Both the position numbers and the translations under genes were made by a program. Positions 7,669 through 17,634 of a stretch of DNA of 64,000 nucleotides are shown one piece after another; position 1 is the first letter of the stretch, and the number at the start of each line of letters is the position of its first letter. Source of the stretch: Pseudomonas viridiflava (GTDB lineage: Bacteria > Pseudomonadota > Gammaproteobacteria > Pseudomonadales > Pseudomonadaceae); NCBI RefSeq assembly GCF_003702045.1, contig NZ_RBTP01000069.1, positions 1-64,000 on the forward strand. The letters are read 5' to 3'. Below the pieces are notes generated by a model. It had not been told where the DNA came from. It did no database searches and worked only from the letters and a program-made list of their open reading frames with translations.

Positions 7669-8313
7669 TCAGGGGAACAGCTCGTTGCCACGACGCCGGA
7701 ACCAGCCCGTCAACGAGAGCCGGTCGCGGGTCGCGGGCAGCACCTCATGGGGGATCTCGCCGGAAAGAAACACCACCAGGCAGCCGCCGGTAGGCTGCAC
7801 GTCGTACGCCACCTCACCCTTGAGGTACATGCGCAACTGACCGCCGTGTTCCGGCAGCCAGGCATTGTTGAGGTACAGCACCGCCGACACCATGCGCTTG
7901 TCGTCGTCGCGAAAGCGGTCCACATGACGCAAGTAGAACGCGCCGGGTGGATACTGGGCAAAATGGCTTTCGTAATCCTCAAGCCCTAAAAACAGACCGC
8001 GATTCAACGCCTGACGCAGGCTGTCCATAAGCGCCAGATAACTGTCGCAGCAACTCGCCTGCCCAGTCTCCAGCCACTGGATTCGGTCACCGCGAATACC
8101 CTCTCGCACCTCCTGCGCAGGACCTCGACCCACACCGGCAGGCTCAAGCTCACCTTCGGCAGCACGCTTGCGGCACTCTTGTTCCAGTTCCAGGGTCAAA
8201 CTTTCGGGCAGGAAAATATTCTGCTGCGACCAGCCGTTTGCGGCCAGGTCGTCGACGATTCGTAGCAGCAGTGGGTGATCGGAGGGTATGCGCATGCGGC
8301 GCATCATATCCAT
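7669..8313 (-). CDS. 2-oxoglutarate/Fe(II)-dependent oxygenase (prolyl-hydroxylase-like)
   Basis: A 214-residue protein with the double-stranded beta-helix 2OG-Fe(II) dioxygenase core. The iron ligands are visible as HVD (H130, D132) and H189 in GEIPHEV, with R198 in RDRLSLTGWFR as the 2-oxoglutarate anchor. YPPGAFYLRHVD and MVSAVLYLN are typical of PKHD/P4H-type hydroxylases. The protein substrate is unknown. The first methionines are clustered (MDMMRRM), so the precise start within the first seven codons is uncertain. A homologue lies at the equivalent place in other Pseudomonas genomes, between serA and hacB (recollection). Confidence 0.85.
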   Translation of the reverse strand: MDMMRRMRIPSDHPLLLRIVDDLAANGWSQQNIFLPESLTLELEQECRKRAAEGELEPAGVGRGPAQEVREGIRGDRIQWLETGQASCCDSYLALMDSLRQALNRGLFLGLEDYESHFAQYPPGAFYLRHVDRFRDDDKRMVSAVLYLNNAWLPEHGGQLRMYLKGEVAYDVQPTGGCLVVFLSGEIPHEVLPATRDRLSLTGWFRRRGNELFP

Positions 8314-8445
8314 AAGCCCTGAAATCCGACAGAGGCGCGTTTACGTAGTGTCATATGCCGCAGATTTCGCTTCGCAAGGGCAGTGATAACTCGACAAGCC
8401 CCCGGTAACACCCGGAGAATAGCGACCTGCCGACAGGAGTCCCTA

Positions 8446-9204
8446 ATGCGCCGTTTGTTTGTTGTGTTGTTGATGTTATGTACTGCGCCTGCCTGGGCAG
8501 ACAGCTATGACCAGTTGTACAAGGCCGCCGGCTGGCCGGAACAGCGCGCGCACTTCAACGATGCCTTGAAAGCCGCGCAACAGCGCTATCAGAACAACCT
8601 GCCGCCTGCGGTTTTCCAGGCGCTGGTCAATAACAGCAATCAGCGTTTCGCACCGCAGGCTATGGATCAGCGCGCCGCGCGCCGCCTGCGCGAAAGCCTC
8701 AAAGACCCTGCGCCCTCCCTGCAGTTCTTCCAGTCGCCATTGGGCCGCAAGATCGTCAACGCCGAACTCACCGCCACACGCGCAGATCAGTTGGCCAAAC
8801 ATGCCGACGGACTGCCGCACATCGAAGCCGACGCGACCCGCCAGTTGCTGATCGGCCACCTGGCTCAAGCGCTGCCAGCCAAACAGGCGGGTGCCGAAGT
8901 CAGCCTGGCCATTGCCGGGGTTGCAGCAGACAGCTTGAGCCAGATGATTCCCGGCCTGCTGGGCGGTGGCCAGGCGCAGGGCATGCTCGAAGGCCAGCGC
9001 GAGCGGTTGATGGCGCAGATCAGCGCAGACCTGAACAACACACTGCTGTACGTGTACCGCGACCTGTCGGATCCTGAACTGGAAGAATTCTCGACCTTCG
9101 CCGAATCCCCTGAAGGCAAGGCGTATTATCAGGCCGCACTGGCCGCGATTCGCGCAGGACTGGCCGTCGGCCAAAGCACTTCAAGCCTCACCCCTGCGCA
9201 GTAG
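8446..9204 (+). CDS. Secreted DUF2059 protein
   Basis: A 252-residue protein with a clear signal peptide (MRRLFVVLLMLCTAPAWAD, cleavage after AWA), followed by a helical region containing a DUF2059-like segment near the C-terminus (LSDPELEEFSTFAESPEGKAYYQA). DUF2059 proteins are periplasmic or exported and of unknown function. The start at 8446 is set by CAGGAG seven nt upstream; an in-frame start at 8383 would hide the signal peptide. It is divergent from the 2OG oxygenase and is followed 29 nt downstream by a small membrane protein, with which it may form a two-gene unit. Confidence 0.8.
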   Translation: MRRLFVVLLMLCTAPAWADSYDQLYKAAGWPEQRAHFNDALKAAQQRYQNNLPPAVFQALVNNSNQRFAPQAMDQRAARRLRESLKDPAPSLQFFQSPLGRKIVNAELTATRADQLAKHADGLPHIEADATRQLLIGHLAQALPAKQAGAEVSLAIAGVAADSLSQMIPGLLGGGQAQGMLEGQRERLMAQISADLNNTLLYVYRDLSDPELEEFSTFAESPEGKAYYQAALAAIRAGLAVGQSTSSLTPAQ

Positions 9205-9233
9205 AACCGTCAGCCAAGTCCAGGAAGGACCCT

Positions 9234-9425
9234 ATGAAAGACTCAATCGCGCTCATTGCCACCGCAATCGTGATGGCAATTCTGGCTTGGCTGTTCTGGT
9301 CGAAACTGGGTCAGGACGCCTTTGGCGTACTGGGTCTGGTCATGACCGCTGCAATGGCTGCCGACAACTTCCGCCTGCGCCGTCAGGTCAAGGCGTTGTC
9401 CGCCGGTACAACCCGCAGGCCTTAA
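9234..9425 (+). CDS. Small single-span membrane protein, hypothetical
   Basis: 63 residues. One or two hydrophobic segments (IALIATAIVMAILAWLFW, then FGVLGLVMTAAMAAD) are followed by a basic tail (NFRLRRQVKAL, ending TTRRP), which predicts an inner-membrane protein with a cytoplasmic positive tail. AAGGA lies upstream of the ATG. It overlaps the convergent hydrolase gene by 4 nt. No family is recognised. Confidence 0.7.
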   Translation: MKDSIALIATAIVMAILAWLFWSKLGQDAFGVLGLVMTAAMAADNFRLRRQVKALSAGTTRRP

Positions 9426-10363
9426 CGCAATCGCGCTGCCAGAAAGTCAAAGTACCGCGTCCGCAGTTCGGGCAGCTCGTTGGCCAAATGGTGACGGGCG
9501 GGGCCGAGCATCAGGATCTGCGGCTCGCTGAACTTGGCCTTCAGGACGTTCAGGTTGTGCGCCCAATCGACGGTCATGTCCGCCTCGCCTTGAATGATCA
9601 GCGGGCTGCGCGTACTGCGTGGCGCACTCTCGATCCGCACGATCCACTTCGCCAAGGCTCCTACCCAGGCGGTGGGCAGCCGATTGGGCTGTAGCGGGTC
9701 CGCGAGCAGAAACGGCAGAAAGGCCGGGGCGTTCGAGTTTTCGGTGAAGCGCCGGGCGATTCCGGTCACGAAGGGCTTGATCAGGTGATAGCTGAGCCGC
9801 GACCAACCCCACGCGCGGGGTCGCACCAGCGGCGCCAGCAGGATGACCTGCCCCTGCGCCGGGCTGTCGGCCCCCTGATTAAGCAGATGATCGATCACGA
9901 TGGCACCGCCAGTGCTCTGCCCGCACAGATGCCAGGGTTGCGGCAGCCCGAGGGTTTGCGCTTCCAGCAACAGTTGCTGGAGCACGGTCTGATACTCCGC
10001 AAAATCGTTGATGCTCGCACGACTGCCGCTGGAAAGCCCATGCCCCGGCAGGTCACAGGAGATCACCGCAAAGCCCTGCCCCAATGCCCATTCGATGACG
10101 TGCCGGTAAAGCCCCATGTGGTCGTAGAAGCCGTGGAACAGAAACAGGGTCGCCACGGCGTTTTCGGGTATCCAGACCTGGCCGACGATTTCGTATCCCG
10201 CAACATCCAGACGCCCCAGCCAACTGCGAATGACGTTCTCACCGCCCAATCCGCAAAGCCCGTAGAAACGCTGATACGCCAACCCATCCAGGGAGAGCGG
10301 ATCGATGACACTCAATGGCAACAGGCTGGCGCGCAGATTATCGGGGTCGAACGTGACGGACAT
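9422..10363 (-). CDS. Alpha/beta-fold hydrolase (monoacylglycerol-lipase/lysophospholipase-like)
   Basis: A 313-residue alpha/beta hydrolase. It has an HGFYDHMGLY oxyanion segment, then CDLPGHGLSSG, the nucleophile elbow CGQSTGGAI (G-x-S-x-G), a cap region, then QGEADMTVDW with the acid and PARHHLANE with the catalytic histidine. This is the serine aquatic lipase/lysophospholipase (hydrolase_4) pattern, so an ester or monoglyceride substrate is likely but unproven. The start at 10363 (MSVTFDPDNL) has GGAAAG upstream. It is divergent from hacB with about 200 nt between starts. Confidence 0.82.
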   Translation of the reverse strand: MSVTFDPDNLRASLLPLSVIDPLSLDGLAYQRFYGLCGLGGENVIRSWLGRLDVAGYEIVGQVWIPENAVATLFLFHGFYDHMGLYRHVIEWALGQGFAVISCDLPGHGLSSGSRASINDFAEYQTVLQQLLLEAQTLGLPQPWHLCGQSTGGAIVIDHLLNQGADSPAQGQVILLAPLVRPRAWGWSRLSYHLIKPFVTGIARRFTENSNAPAFLPFLLADPLQPNRLPTAWVGALAKWIVRIESAPRSTRSPLIIQGEADMTVDWAHNLNVLKAKFSEPQILMLGPARHHLANELPELRTRYFDFLAARLR

Positions 10364-10566
10364 GGGCTTTCCAGTTTCGGGCGAGCGTCGCAAGAAATGA
10401 TGCTGGGATATTCATCTGTCTGCCCCGTCATGGCAAGCCGGACGGGCACAGTCAGCGCGTTTTCAAAGAACTCGGCCAGTGTATCTGCCTGGTATCTTCA
10501 CTACCCAGCACCGAGTCAAAACGGTAGCCTTCATCCCCGCAATACGCCACACATTCGAGGAAACGG

Positions 10567-12954
10567 ATGAAACGCAGCCTGATCGTTCTTGCCATCGTCA
10601 TCGCCGCCGTTGCCAGCGGTGCAGGCTGGTACGTCTACAGCAAGCAGCCGGTGCGTGATGGCGAGGTTGCCATGAATCACCTGCAGGCACCGGTCAGCGT
10701 GAGTTATGACGAGCGCGGCGTGCCTCACATCCGCGCCAAGAACGAGGCAGACCTGTATCGCACCCTGGGTTATGTGCAGGCCCAGGACCGACTGTTCCAG
10801 ATGGAAATGATACGGCGCCTGTCGCGTGGCGAGCTGGCCGAAATCCTGGGGCCAAAGCTGATCGAGACCGACAAACTGTTCCGCAGCCTGCGCATCCGAG
10901 ATCACGCAGCGGCCTATGTGGCGCGTCAGGACAAGAACACGCCGATGTGGAAGGCCCTTGAAGCGTATCTCGATGGCATCAACCAGTATCAGGACACCCA
11001 CGCAAGTCCGATGGAGTTCGACGCACTGGGCATCCCCAAGCGGCCTTTCAGCGCTGAAGACACGCTCAGCATCGGCGGCTATCTGGCCTACAGCTTTGCG
11101 TCGGCATTGCGTACCGAGCCATTGCTAACCTATGTGCGCGACCGGTTGGGGCCGCAGTACCTCAAGGTATTCGATCTGGACTGGCACCCTACCGGCATGC
11201 TGGACCAGAAACCCGCGCTGGCCAATCTGGACTGGAAAGGCCTGGGTGCGCTCGCTAAATTGAGCAATGAAGCGTTCGAACAGGCAGGCCTTCCGCAATT
11301 CGAAGGCAGCAATGCCTGGGCGGTTTCCGGCAGTCGCACGCAAAGCGGCAAACCCATTCTGGCGGGCGACCCGCACATTCGCTTCTCGGTACCGGCGGCC
11401 TGGTACGAAGCGCAGCTGTCAGCGCCGGGCTTCGAACTGTATGGGCACTTTCAGCCGCTGAACCCGTTCGCGTTTCTGGGCCACAACATGGACTTCGGCT
11501 GGAGCCTGACCATGTTCCAGAACGACGACATGGACCTGATCGCCGAGAAGACCAATCCCGAAAACCCGAACCAAGTCTGGTATCACGGCCAATGGGTCGA
11601 GATGACCCGTACCGAACAGCAGATTGCGGTCAAGGGCGAAGCGCCAGTTAGCCTGAGCCTGCTGGAGTCGCCGCACGGGCCTATCGTCAATGATGCGATG
11701 GGCAAGAACGCGGGTCAGACGCCCGTCGCCCTGTGGTGGTCGTTTCTGGTGTCGGAGAACCCTGTGCTGGACGGTTTCTATGAGGCCAACCGCGCCGACA
11801 CGCGAGAGAAGATGCGCAGCGCGGCCGAGAAGATCCAAGCGCCCGGCCTGAACATCGTATGGGCCAACGCCAAGGGTGACATTGGCTGGTGGGCTACAGC
11901 GCAATTGCCGATCCGGCCGGAAGGCGTCAACCCGGCTTATATCCTCGATGGCAGTACGGCGCAGGCCGATAAGCTGGGTTTCTATCCCTTCAGCGCCAAC
12001 CCGCAGGAAGAAAACCCGGCACGCGGCTACATCGTATCTGCCAACTTCCAGCCGCTCTCGCCCACCGGCATGGAGATTCCGGGCTACTACAACCCACCGG
12101 AACGCGGCCAACAGCTTGATCGCCAACTGAGCGATGCGTCAGTGAAATGGGACCTGGAGGCCAGCAAGAAGCTGCAACTGGGCACCCGCACCGATTACGC
12201 CCCGAGCATCCTGAGGCCTTTGATTCCGGTCTTGCGCAGTGTCGTCACCGACCCTGAAGAACTGGCGCTGGTCGAGCGGCTGGCGAGCTGGAACGGTGAG
12301 TACTCGGTGGGTTCGGTCGGCGCGACGCTGTTCAATCAGTTCCTGTTCGACCTCACCGAAGAAACTTTCCATGACGAACTGGGCGATGACCTGTTCCACA
12401 CGCTGCTCACGACGCGCTCGCTCGACATGGCCCTGCCGCGTCTGGCCGCCGATGCCGATTCGCCCTGGTGGAACAACCGCAACTCACCTCACGAGGAAAG
12501 CCGCGCCAATACCGTCAAGGTTGCGTGGCGCGCCAGCGTTTCTCACCTGAAATCCCTGTACGGCAACAACCCGGACGAATGGGTCTGGGGCAAAGCCCAC
12601 ACGCTGACTCAGGGGCATCCGCTAGGCTCGCAAAAGCCACTGGATAAAATCCTGAATGTTGGCCCTTACCCCGCACCGGGCACCCATGAGGTGCCGAACA
12701 ACTTGTCTTCCAGCATTCGTCCTGCGCCGTGGCCCGTGAACTATGGTCCCTCGACGCGCCGCATCATCGACTTCGCCGACCCGGCCAACAGCTTGGGCAT
12801 CAACCCCGTCGGCCAAAGCGGCGTGCCGTTCGACAAGCATTACTCGGATCAGGCCAAGGCCTACATCAACGGCGAGTACATGAAGCAGCACTTCAGCGAG
12901 CAGGACGTCGCCGAGCATACCGAAGGCGTGCTTAGGTTCGTGCCGGGGCAATGA
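10567..12954 (+). CDS. hacB: Penicillin-acylase-family N-acyl-homoserine lactone acylase
   Basis: A 795-residue Ntn-hydrolase precursor with an N-terminal signal/anchor (residues about 3-23). The alpha-chain carries GYVQAQDRLFQMEM, typical of the family. The autoprocessing site is EGSNAWAVSG, where S248 becomes the N-terminal nucleophile of the beta-chain. Further family motifs are LAGDPHIRFSVPAAWYEAQL and WSLTMFQNDDMD. The position next to the spu genes matches P. aeruginosa PA0305 and P. syringae HacB, both reported to hydrolyse long-chain acyl-homoserine lactones. It probably acts in the periplasm. GAGG precedes the ATG at good spacing. Specificity cannot be read from sequence, and general penicillin-acylase activity is the alternative. 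Confidence 0.82.
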   Translation: MKRSLIVLAIVIAAVASGAGWYVYSKQPVRDGEVAMNHLQAPVSVSYDERGVPHIRAKNEADLYRTLGYVQAQDRLFQMEMIRRLSRGELAEILGPKLIETDKLFRSLRIRDHAAAYVARQDKNTPMWKALEAYLDGINQYQDTHASPMEFDALGIPKRPFSAEDTLSIGGYLAYSFASALRTEPLLTYVRDRLGPQYLKVFDLDWHPTGMLDQKPALANLDWKGLGALAKLSNEAFEQAGLPQFEGSNAWAVSGSRTQSGKPILAGDPHIRFSVPAAWYEAQLSAPGFELYGHFQPLNPFAFLGHNMDFGWSLTMFQNDDMDLIAEKTNPENPNQVWYHGQWVEMTRTEQQIAVKGEAPVSLSLLESPHGPIVNDAMGKNAGQTPVALWWSFLVSENPVLDGFYEANRADTREKMRSAAEKIQAPGLNIVWANAKGDIGWWATAQLPIRPEGVNPAYILDGSTAQADKLGFYPFSANPQEENPARGYIVSANFQPLSPTGMEIPGYYNPPERGQQLDRQLSDASVKWDLEASKKLQLGTRTDYAPSILRPLIPVLRSVVTDPEELALVERLASWNGEYSVGSVGATLFNQFLFDLTEETFHDELGDDLFHTLLTTRSLDMALPRLAADADSPWWNNRNSPHEESRANTVKVAWRASVSHLKSLYGNNPDEWVWGKAHTLTQGHPLGSQKPLDKILNVGPYPAPGTHEVPNNLSSSIRPAPWPVNYGPSTRRIIDFADPANSLGINPVGQSGVPFDKHYSDQAKAYINGEYMKQHFSEQDVAEHTEGVLRFVPGQ

Positions 12955-13373
12955 CAGAAGACCCTGACCGCGGGCATGACGCCGAGCGTCTCAAGAGGCG
13001 TTTTCAGGCTGAAGCGTGGAGCAGATCGTGGCCAACAACATGTACTGACTGACTAGATGCCATTCGTGGGAGGCCCCACCACGTCTTCGACGTAGCGCTG
13101 TCGCGCGGCAAACTCAGTGGGAGAGGACCTGTCCGCGAATGCAGATTTTCAGCCGCTGCATCTGCGTCAGTTGTACCGGCCTTTTCGCGGACAAGCCCGC
13201 TCTCACCCAATCGCGTTTCTTCAGTGGCTTATAGGTTGTTTGATAAGAGGCGGCTCGCCGGCGATTCGGTCCCCCAGGCACAGCACCTGTGACTGAACGG
13301 ACCCCATCGCCGGCAAGCCTCCCCCCACGAGGCCCTTATTGCCGCGAGACAGGCCAGACAGCAGCCTTGACCA
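12955..13373. repeat. Cluster of dispersed palindromic repeats (families A, B and C)
   Basis: This 419-nt gap has no gene. Three elements are seen: family A at about 13065-13107; a family B pair at 13117-13206, in which GTGGGAGAGGACCTGTCCGC on the left faces TTCGCGGACAAGCCCGC on the right; and family C at about 13226-13328 (GTTTGATAAGAGGCGGC, then GCCGGCGA, mirrored by TCGCCGGCAAGCCTCC). Copies of B occur at 18927-19015, and copies of C and A at 38431-38580. They are REP/BIME-like intergenic palindromes. Confidence 0.75.
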
Positions 13374-14255
13374 TCACGCAGCCGGAGCGCGGCGTGGGTC
13401 GGGTTGCTTCCAGGATTCGGCAGCGCTTTCCTCAATGGCTTGCTGGATCGCGCGCTTGCGGTTGTTTTCCGCACGGCGGGTGAAGAACCAGACCAGGAAA
13501 GTGGCCAGCGACACGGCCAGCAAAATCAGACTCGCCACGGCGTTGATCTCAGGCTTCACGCCCAGGCGCACCGCCGAGAACACTTCCATCGGCAAGGTGG
13601 TCGAGCCAGGCCCGGACACGAAGCTGGCCAGCACCAGGTCATCCAGCGACAGCGCGAACGACATCATGCCGCCCGCCGCCAGAGAGGGCGCGATCATCGG
13701 GATGGTGATCAGGAAGAACACTTTCCACGGACGCGCCCCCAGGTCCATCGCCGCCTCTTCAATCGACAGGTCCAGCTCACGCAAGCGCGCCGACACCACG
13801 ACCGCCACGTAAGCCGAACAGAACGTGGTGTGCGCGATCCAGATGGTCACGATGCCGCGTTCCTGTGGCCAGCCAATCAGCTGCGCCATCGCCACGAACA
13901 GCAGCAACAGCGACAAGCCAGTGATCACTTCCGGCATCACCAGCGGTGCCGTGACCAGCCCGCCGAAGAACGTCCTGCCCTTGAAACGCGTGATACGGGT
14001 CAGCACGAACGCCGCCATTGTCCCCAGCGCCACGGCCGCAATGGCCGTGTAGCAGGCGATTTCCAGCGAGCGCATCACCGAGCCCATCAATTGCGAGTTG
14101 TCCAGCAGGCCCGCGTACCACTTCACCGACCAGCCGCCCCAGACCGTCACCAGTTGCGAGGCGTTGAACGAGTAAATGACCAGAATGACCATCGGCGCAT
14201 AGATGAACAGCAGGCCGAGGATCAGCATCAGGTTCGAGAATCGAAAGCTCTTCAT
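13374..14255 (-). CDS. spuH: Polyamine ABC transporter permease (PotI/SpuH)
   Basis: A 293-residue inner-membrane permease of the spermidine/putrescine importer. Six hydrophobic segments are visible, beginning SNLMLILGLLFIYAPMVILVIYSF. The EAA-type cytoplasmic loop is EEAAMDLGARPWKVFFLITIP at about residues 165-186, which docks on the ATPase. It is the last gene of spuDEFGH and starts inside the stop of spuG (ATGA overlap at 14252-14255), indicating translational coupling. The C-terminal tail (RAENNRKRAIQQ onward) is longer and more charged than in E. coli PotI. Confidence 0.93.
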   Translation of the reverse strand: MKSFRFSNLMLILGLLFIYAPMVILVIYSFNASQLVTVWGGWSVKWYAGLLDNSQLMGSVMRSLEIACYTAIAAVALGTMAAFVLTRITRFKGRTFFGGLVTAPLVMPEVITGLSLLLLFVAMAQLIGWPQERGIVTIWIAHTTFCSAYVAVVVSARLRELDLSIEEAAMDLGARPWKVFFLITIPMIAPSLAAGGMMSFALSLDDLVLASFVSGPGSTTLPMEVFSAVRLGVKPEINAVASLILLAVSLATFLVWFFTRRAENNRKRAIQQAIEESAAESWKQPDPRRAPAA

Positions 14256-15172
14256 GCCTTGCCCTCCAGTTCTTTGGCCTGACTGCGGTTGAACAGGATG
14301 ATCGGCACGATGAGCACCAGCAGCATGATGACCGCCAGCGCCGAAGCCACGGGCCAGTCACGGTTATTGAAGAATTCCTGCCACAGCACGCGGCCGATCA
14401 TCAGGGTTTCCGGGCCGCCCAGCAGCTCGGGAATCACGAACTCGCCCACCACCGGGATGAACACCAGCATGCAACCCGCGATCACGCCGTTCTTGGACAG
14501 CGGCACGGTGATTTTCCAGAAGCTGTTGAAGGTGCTTGAGCCCAGATCGGATGCGGCCTCCAGCAGGCTGGTGTCGTGCTTCACGAGGTTGGCATACAGT
14601 GGCAGGATCATGAACGGCAGGTAGGAATAGACCACGCCGATGTACACCGCCAGGTTCGTATTGAGGATCTGCAACGGTTCGTCGATCAGGCCCAGCCACA
14701 TCAGGAAGGCATTGAGCAGGCCGTTGTTGCTGAGAATGCCCATCCAGGCGTAGACCCGGATCAGGATCGCGGTCCAGGTCGGCATCATGATCAGCAGCAA
14801 CAGAACGGTCTGGATATCCTTGCGTGCATTGGCGATGGCGTAGGCCATCGGGTAGCCGATCAGCAGGCACAGCAGCGTACTGATGAACGCCATTTTCAGC
14901 GAGCCCAGGTACGCCGAGACGTACAGATCATCGCCGGTCAGCAAGGTGTAGTTGGCGAAGTTGAACACCACCTGCAGCTTTTCTTCGGCGTAGCTGAAGA
15001 TTTCCGTGTACGGCGGGATCGCGACGTCAGCCTCGGCGAAGCTGATCTTGATAACGATCAGGAACGGCAGCGCAAAGAACAGGAACAGCCAGAGGAACGG
15101 CACGCCGATGACGATCTGCCGCCCGTTGGGCTTGATGCGCTCGAAGGCGCGCTTGATCTTGCGGATTTTCAT
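14252..15172 (-). CDS. spuG: Polyamine ABC transporter permease (PotH/SpuG)
   Basis: A 306-residue permease with six predicted membrane segments. The first is VIGVPFLWLFLFFALPFLIVI. The EAA loop is LEAASDLGSSTFNSFWKITVPL in the second half. It pairs with SpuH to form the channel of the polyamine importer. The start at 15172 (MKIRKIKR) overlaps the spuF stop by 4 nt (ATGA), and its own stop overlaps the spuH start in the same way. An upstream in-frame start at 15208 would lie inside spuF and is rejected. Confidence 0.93.
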   Translation of the reverse strand: MKIRKIKRAFERIKPNGRQIVIGVPFLWLFLFFALPFLIVIKISFAEADVAIPPYTEIFSYAEEKLQVVFNFANYTLLTGDDLYVSAYLGSLKMAFISTLLCLLIGYPMAYAIANARKDIQTVLLLLIMMPTWTAILIRVYAWMGILSNNGLLNAFLMWLGLIDEPLQILNTNLAVYIGVVYSYLPFMILPLYANLVKHDTSLLEAASDLGSSTFNSFWKITVPLSKNGVIAGCMLVFIPVVGEFVIPELLGGPETLMIGRVLWQEFFNNRDWPVASALAVIMLLVLIVPIILFNRSQAKELEGKA

Positions 15173-16311
15173 GAGCGCAGTACCACGCCGCTGTCGTCTT
15201 CCCACCACACATACACTTCATCGCCCCAGGTCGGCCGGGCACCCTGGCGCTCGGCGTTGGCGACGAAGGACTGCACCAGCTTGCCGCCCGGCAGTTCGAC
15301 GTAGAACACCGAATGGCCGCCCAGATACGCGATGTCGTGGACCTTGCCGCGTGACCAGTTGTATTCGAAGCCCGGCTGCTCGGTGGTGATCAACAGTTTT
15401 TCCGGCCGCAGCGCGTAGGTGATGCTCTTGTCTTCTACGGAGGTACTCACGCCGTGGCCGACATAGATGTTGCGTTCAAGCTCAAGGCTGCGGATCAGCG
15501 CATGGGCTTCCATGTCCTCGATCACTTCGCCTTCGAACAGGTTGACGCTGCCAATGAATTCACACACCAGGCGGCTGGTCGGGGTTTCGTAGATGTCGAT
15601 CGGGCTGCCGATCTGGGCGATCCAGCCCAGGTGCATGATCGCGATGCGTTCGGCCATCGTCATGGCCTCTTCCTGATCGTGGGTCACCATCACGCAGGTC
15701 ACGCCCACGCGCTCGATGATTTCCACCAGCTCCAGTTGCATCTGCGAACGCAGCTTCTTGTCCAGCGCCCCCATCGGCTCGTCGAGCAGCAGCAGCTTGG
15801 GTTTTTTGGCCAGCGAGCGGGCCAGGGCCACGCGCTGACGCTGACCGCCAGAGAGCTGATGCGGCTTGCGCTTGGCGTACTGGGTCATCTGCACCAGTTT
15901 GAGCATTTCGGCCACGCGGGCGTCGATTTCCGACTTGGCCAGCTTGTCTTGCTTGAGGCCGAAGGCAATGTTGTCGGCCACGGTCATGTGCGGGAACAGC
16001 GCATACGACTGGAACATCATGTTGATCGGGCGTTCGTACGGCGGCATGTCGGTGATGTCGACGCCATCGAGGTAAATGCGACCCTCGGTCGGGCGCTCAA
16101 AGCCTGCCAGCATGCGCAGCAGTGTGGACTTGCCGGAGCCCGATCCGCCGAGCAGGGCGAAAATCTCACCCTTGTTGATTTGCAGGGACACGTCGTCCAC
16201 AGCAATCGTCTCGTCGAATTTTTTCGTGACGCGATCGATCTTGACCAGCACCTGTTTGGGTTGCTGACCGCCTTCGAGGGCTTTCTTGTAGGCGCCGGAG
16301 GCAACTGCCAT
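15169..16311 (-). CDS. spuF: Polyamine ABC transporter ATP-binding protein (PotA/PotG/SpuF)
   Basis: A 380-residue ABC ATPase. The motifs in order are Walker A GGSGSGKST, Q-loop MMFQSYALFPHMTV, signature LSGGQRQRVALARSL, Walker B LLLLDEPMGALD and H-loop VMVTHDQEEAMTM. A C-terminal TOBE-like regulatory domain follows (ALRPEKLLI and GHSVFYVEL). It energises polyamine uptake with SpuG and SpuH. The start at 16311 (MAVASGAYKK) has GGGAG upstream; an in-frame start at 16347 is possible but would overlap this ribosome-binding site. It follows spuE by 56 nt. Confidence 0.95.
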   Translation of the reverse strand: MAVASGAYKKALEGGQQPKQVLVKIDRVTKKFDETIAVDDVSLQINKGEIFALLGGSGSGKSTLLRMLAGFERPTEGRIYLDGVDITDMPPYERPINMMFQSYALFPHMTVADNIAFGLKQDKLAKSEIDARVAEMLKLVQMTQYAKRKPHQLSGGQRQRVALARSLAKKPKLLLLDEPMGALDKKLRSQMQLELVEIIERVGVTCVMVTHDQEEAMTMAERIAIMHLGWIAQIGSPIDIYETPTSRLVCEFIGSVNLFEGEVIEDMEAHALIRSLELERNIYVGHGVSTSVEDKSITYALRPEKLLITTEQPGFEYNWSRGKVHDIAYLGGHSVFYVELPGGKLVQSFVANAERQGARPTWGDEVYVWWEDDSGVVLRS

Positions 16312-16367
16312 GGGTGAAACTCCCAACATGATAGGCAGCCCGGCCAAAACGGCCGGGCGCTGGATTG

Positions 16368-17531
<1,164 letters not shown>

Positions 17532-17582
17532 TTACCGTCTATGAGTCCAACCAGCAAAGTTTTCGGCAATTTTCCTGTCTGT

Positions 17583-17617
17583 TGGAAGCTGCGCGCCCTC
17601 AGGCCACGCAGCTTCCA
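17583..17617 (-). other. Perfect 11-bp hairpin between spuD and spuE
   Basis: TGGAAGCTGCG (17583-17593) pairs with CGCAGCTTCCA (17607-17617) over a 13-nt loop, 17 nt past the spuD stop on the minus strand. No T-run follows, so it is more likely an RNA-stabilising or partial-termination hairpin than a full terminator. Confidence 0.7.
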
Positions 17618-17634
17618 CAGGTTTCATGACAGGC

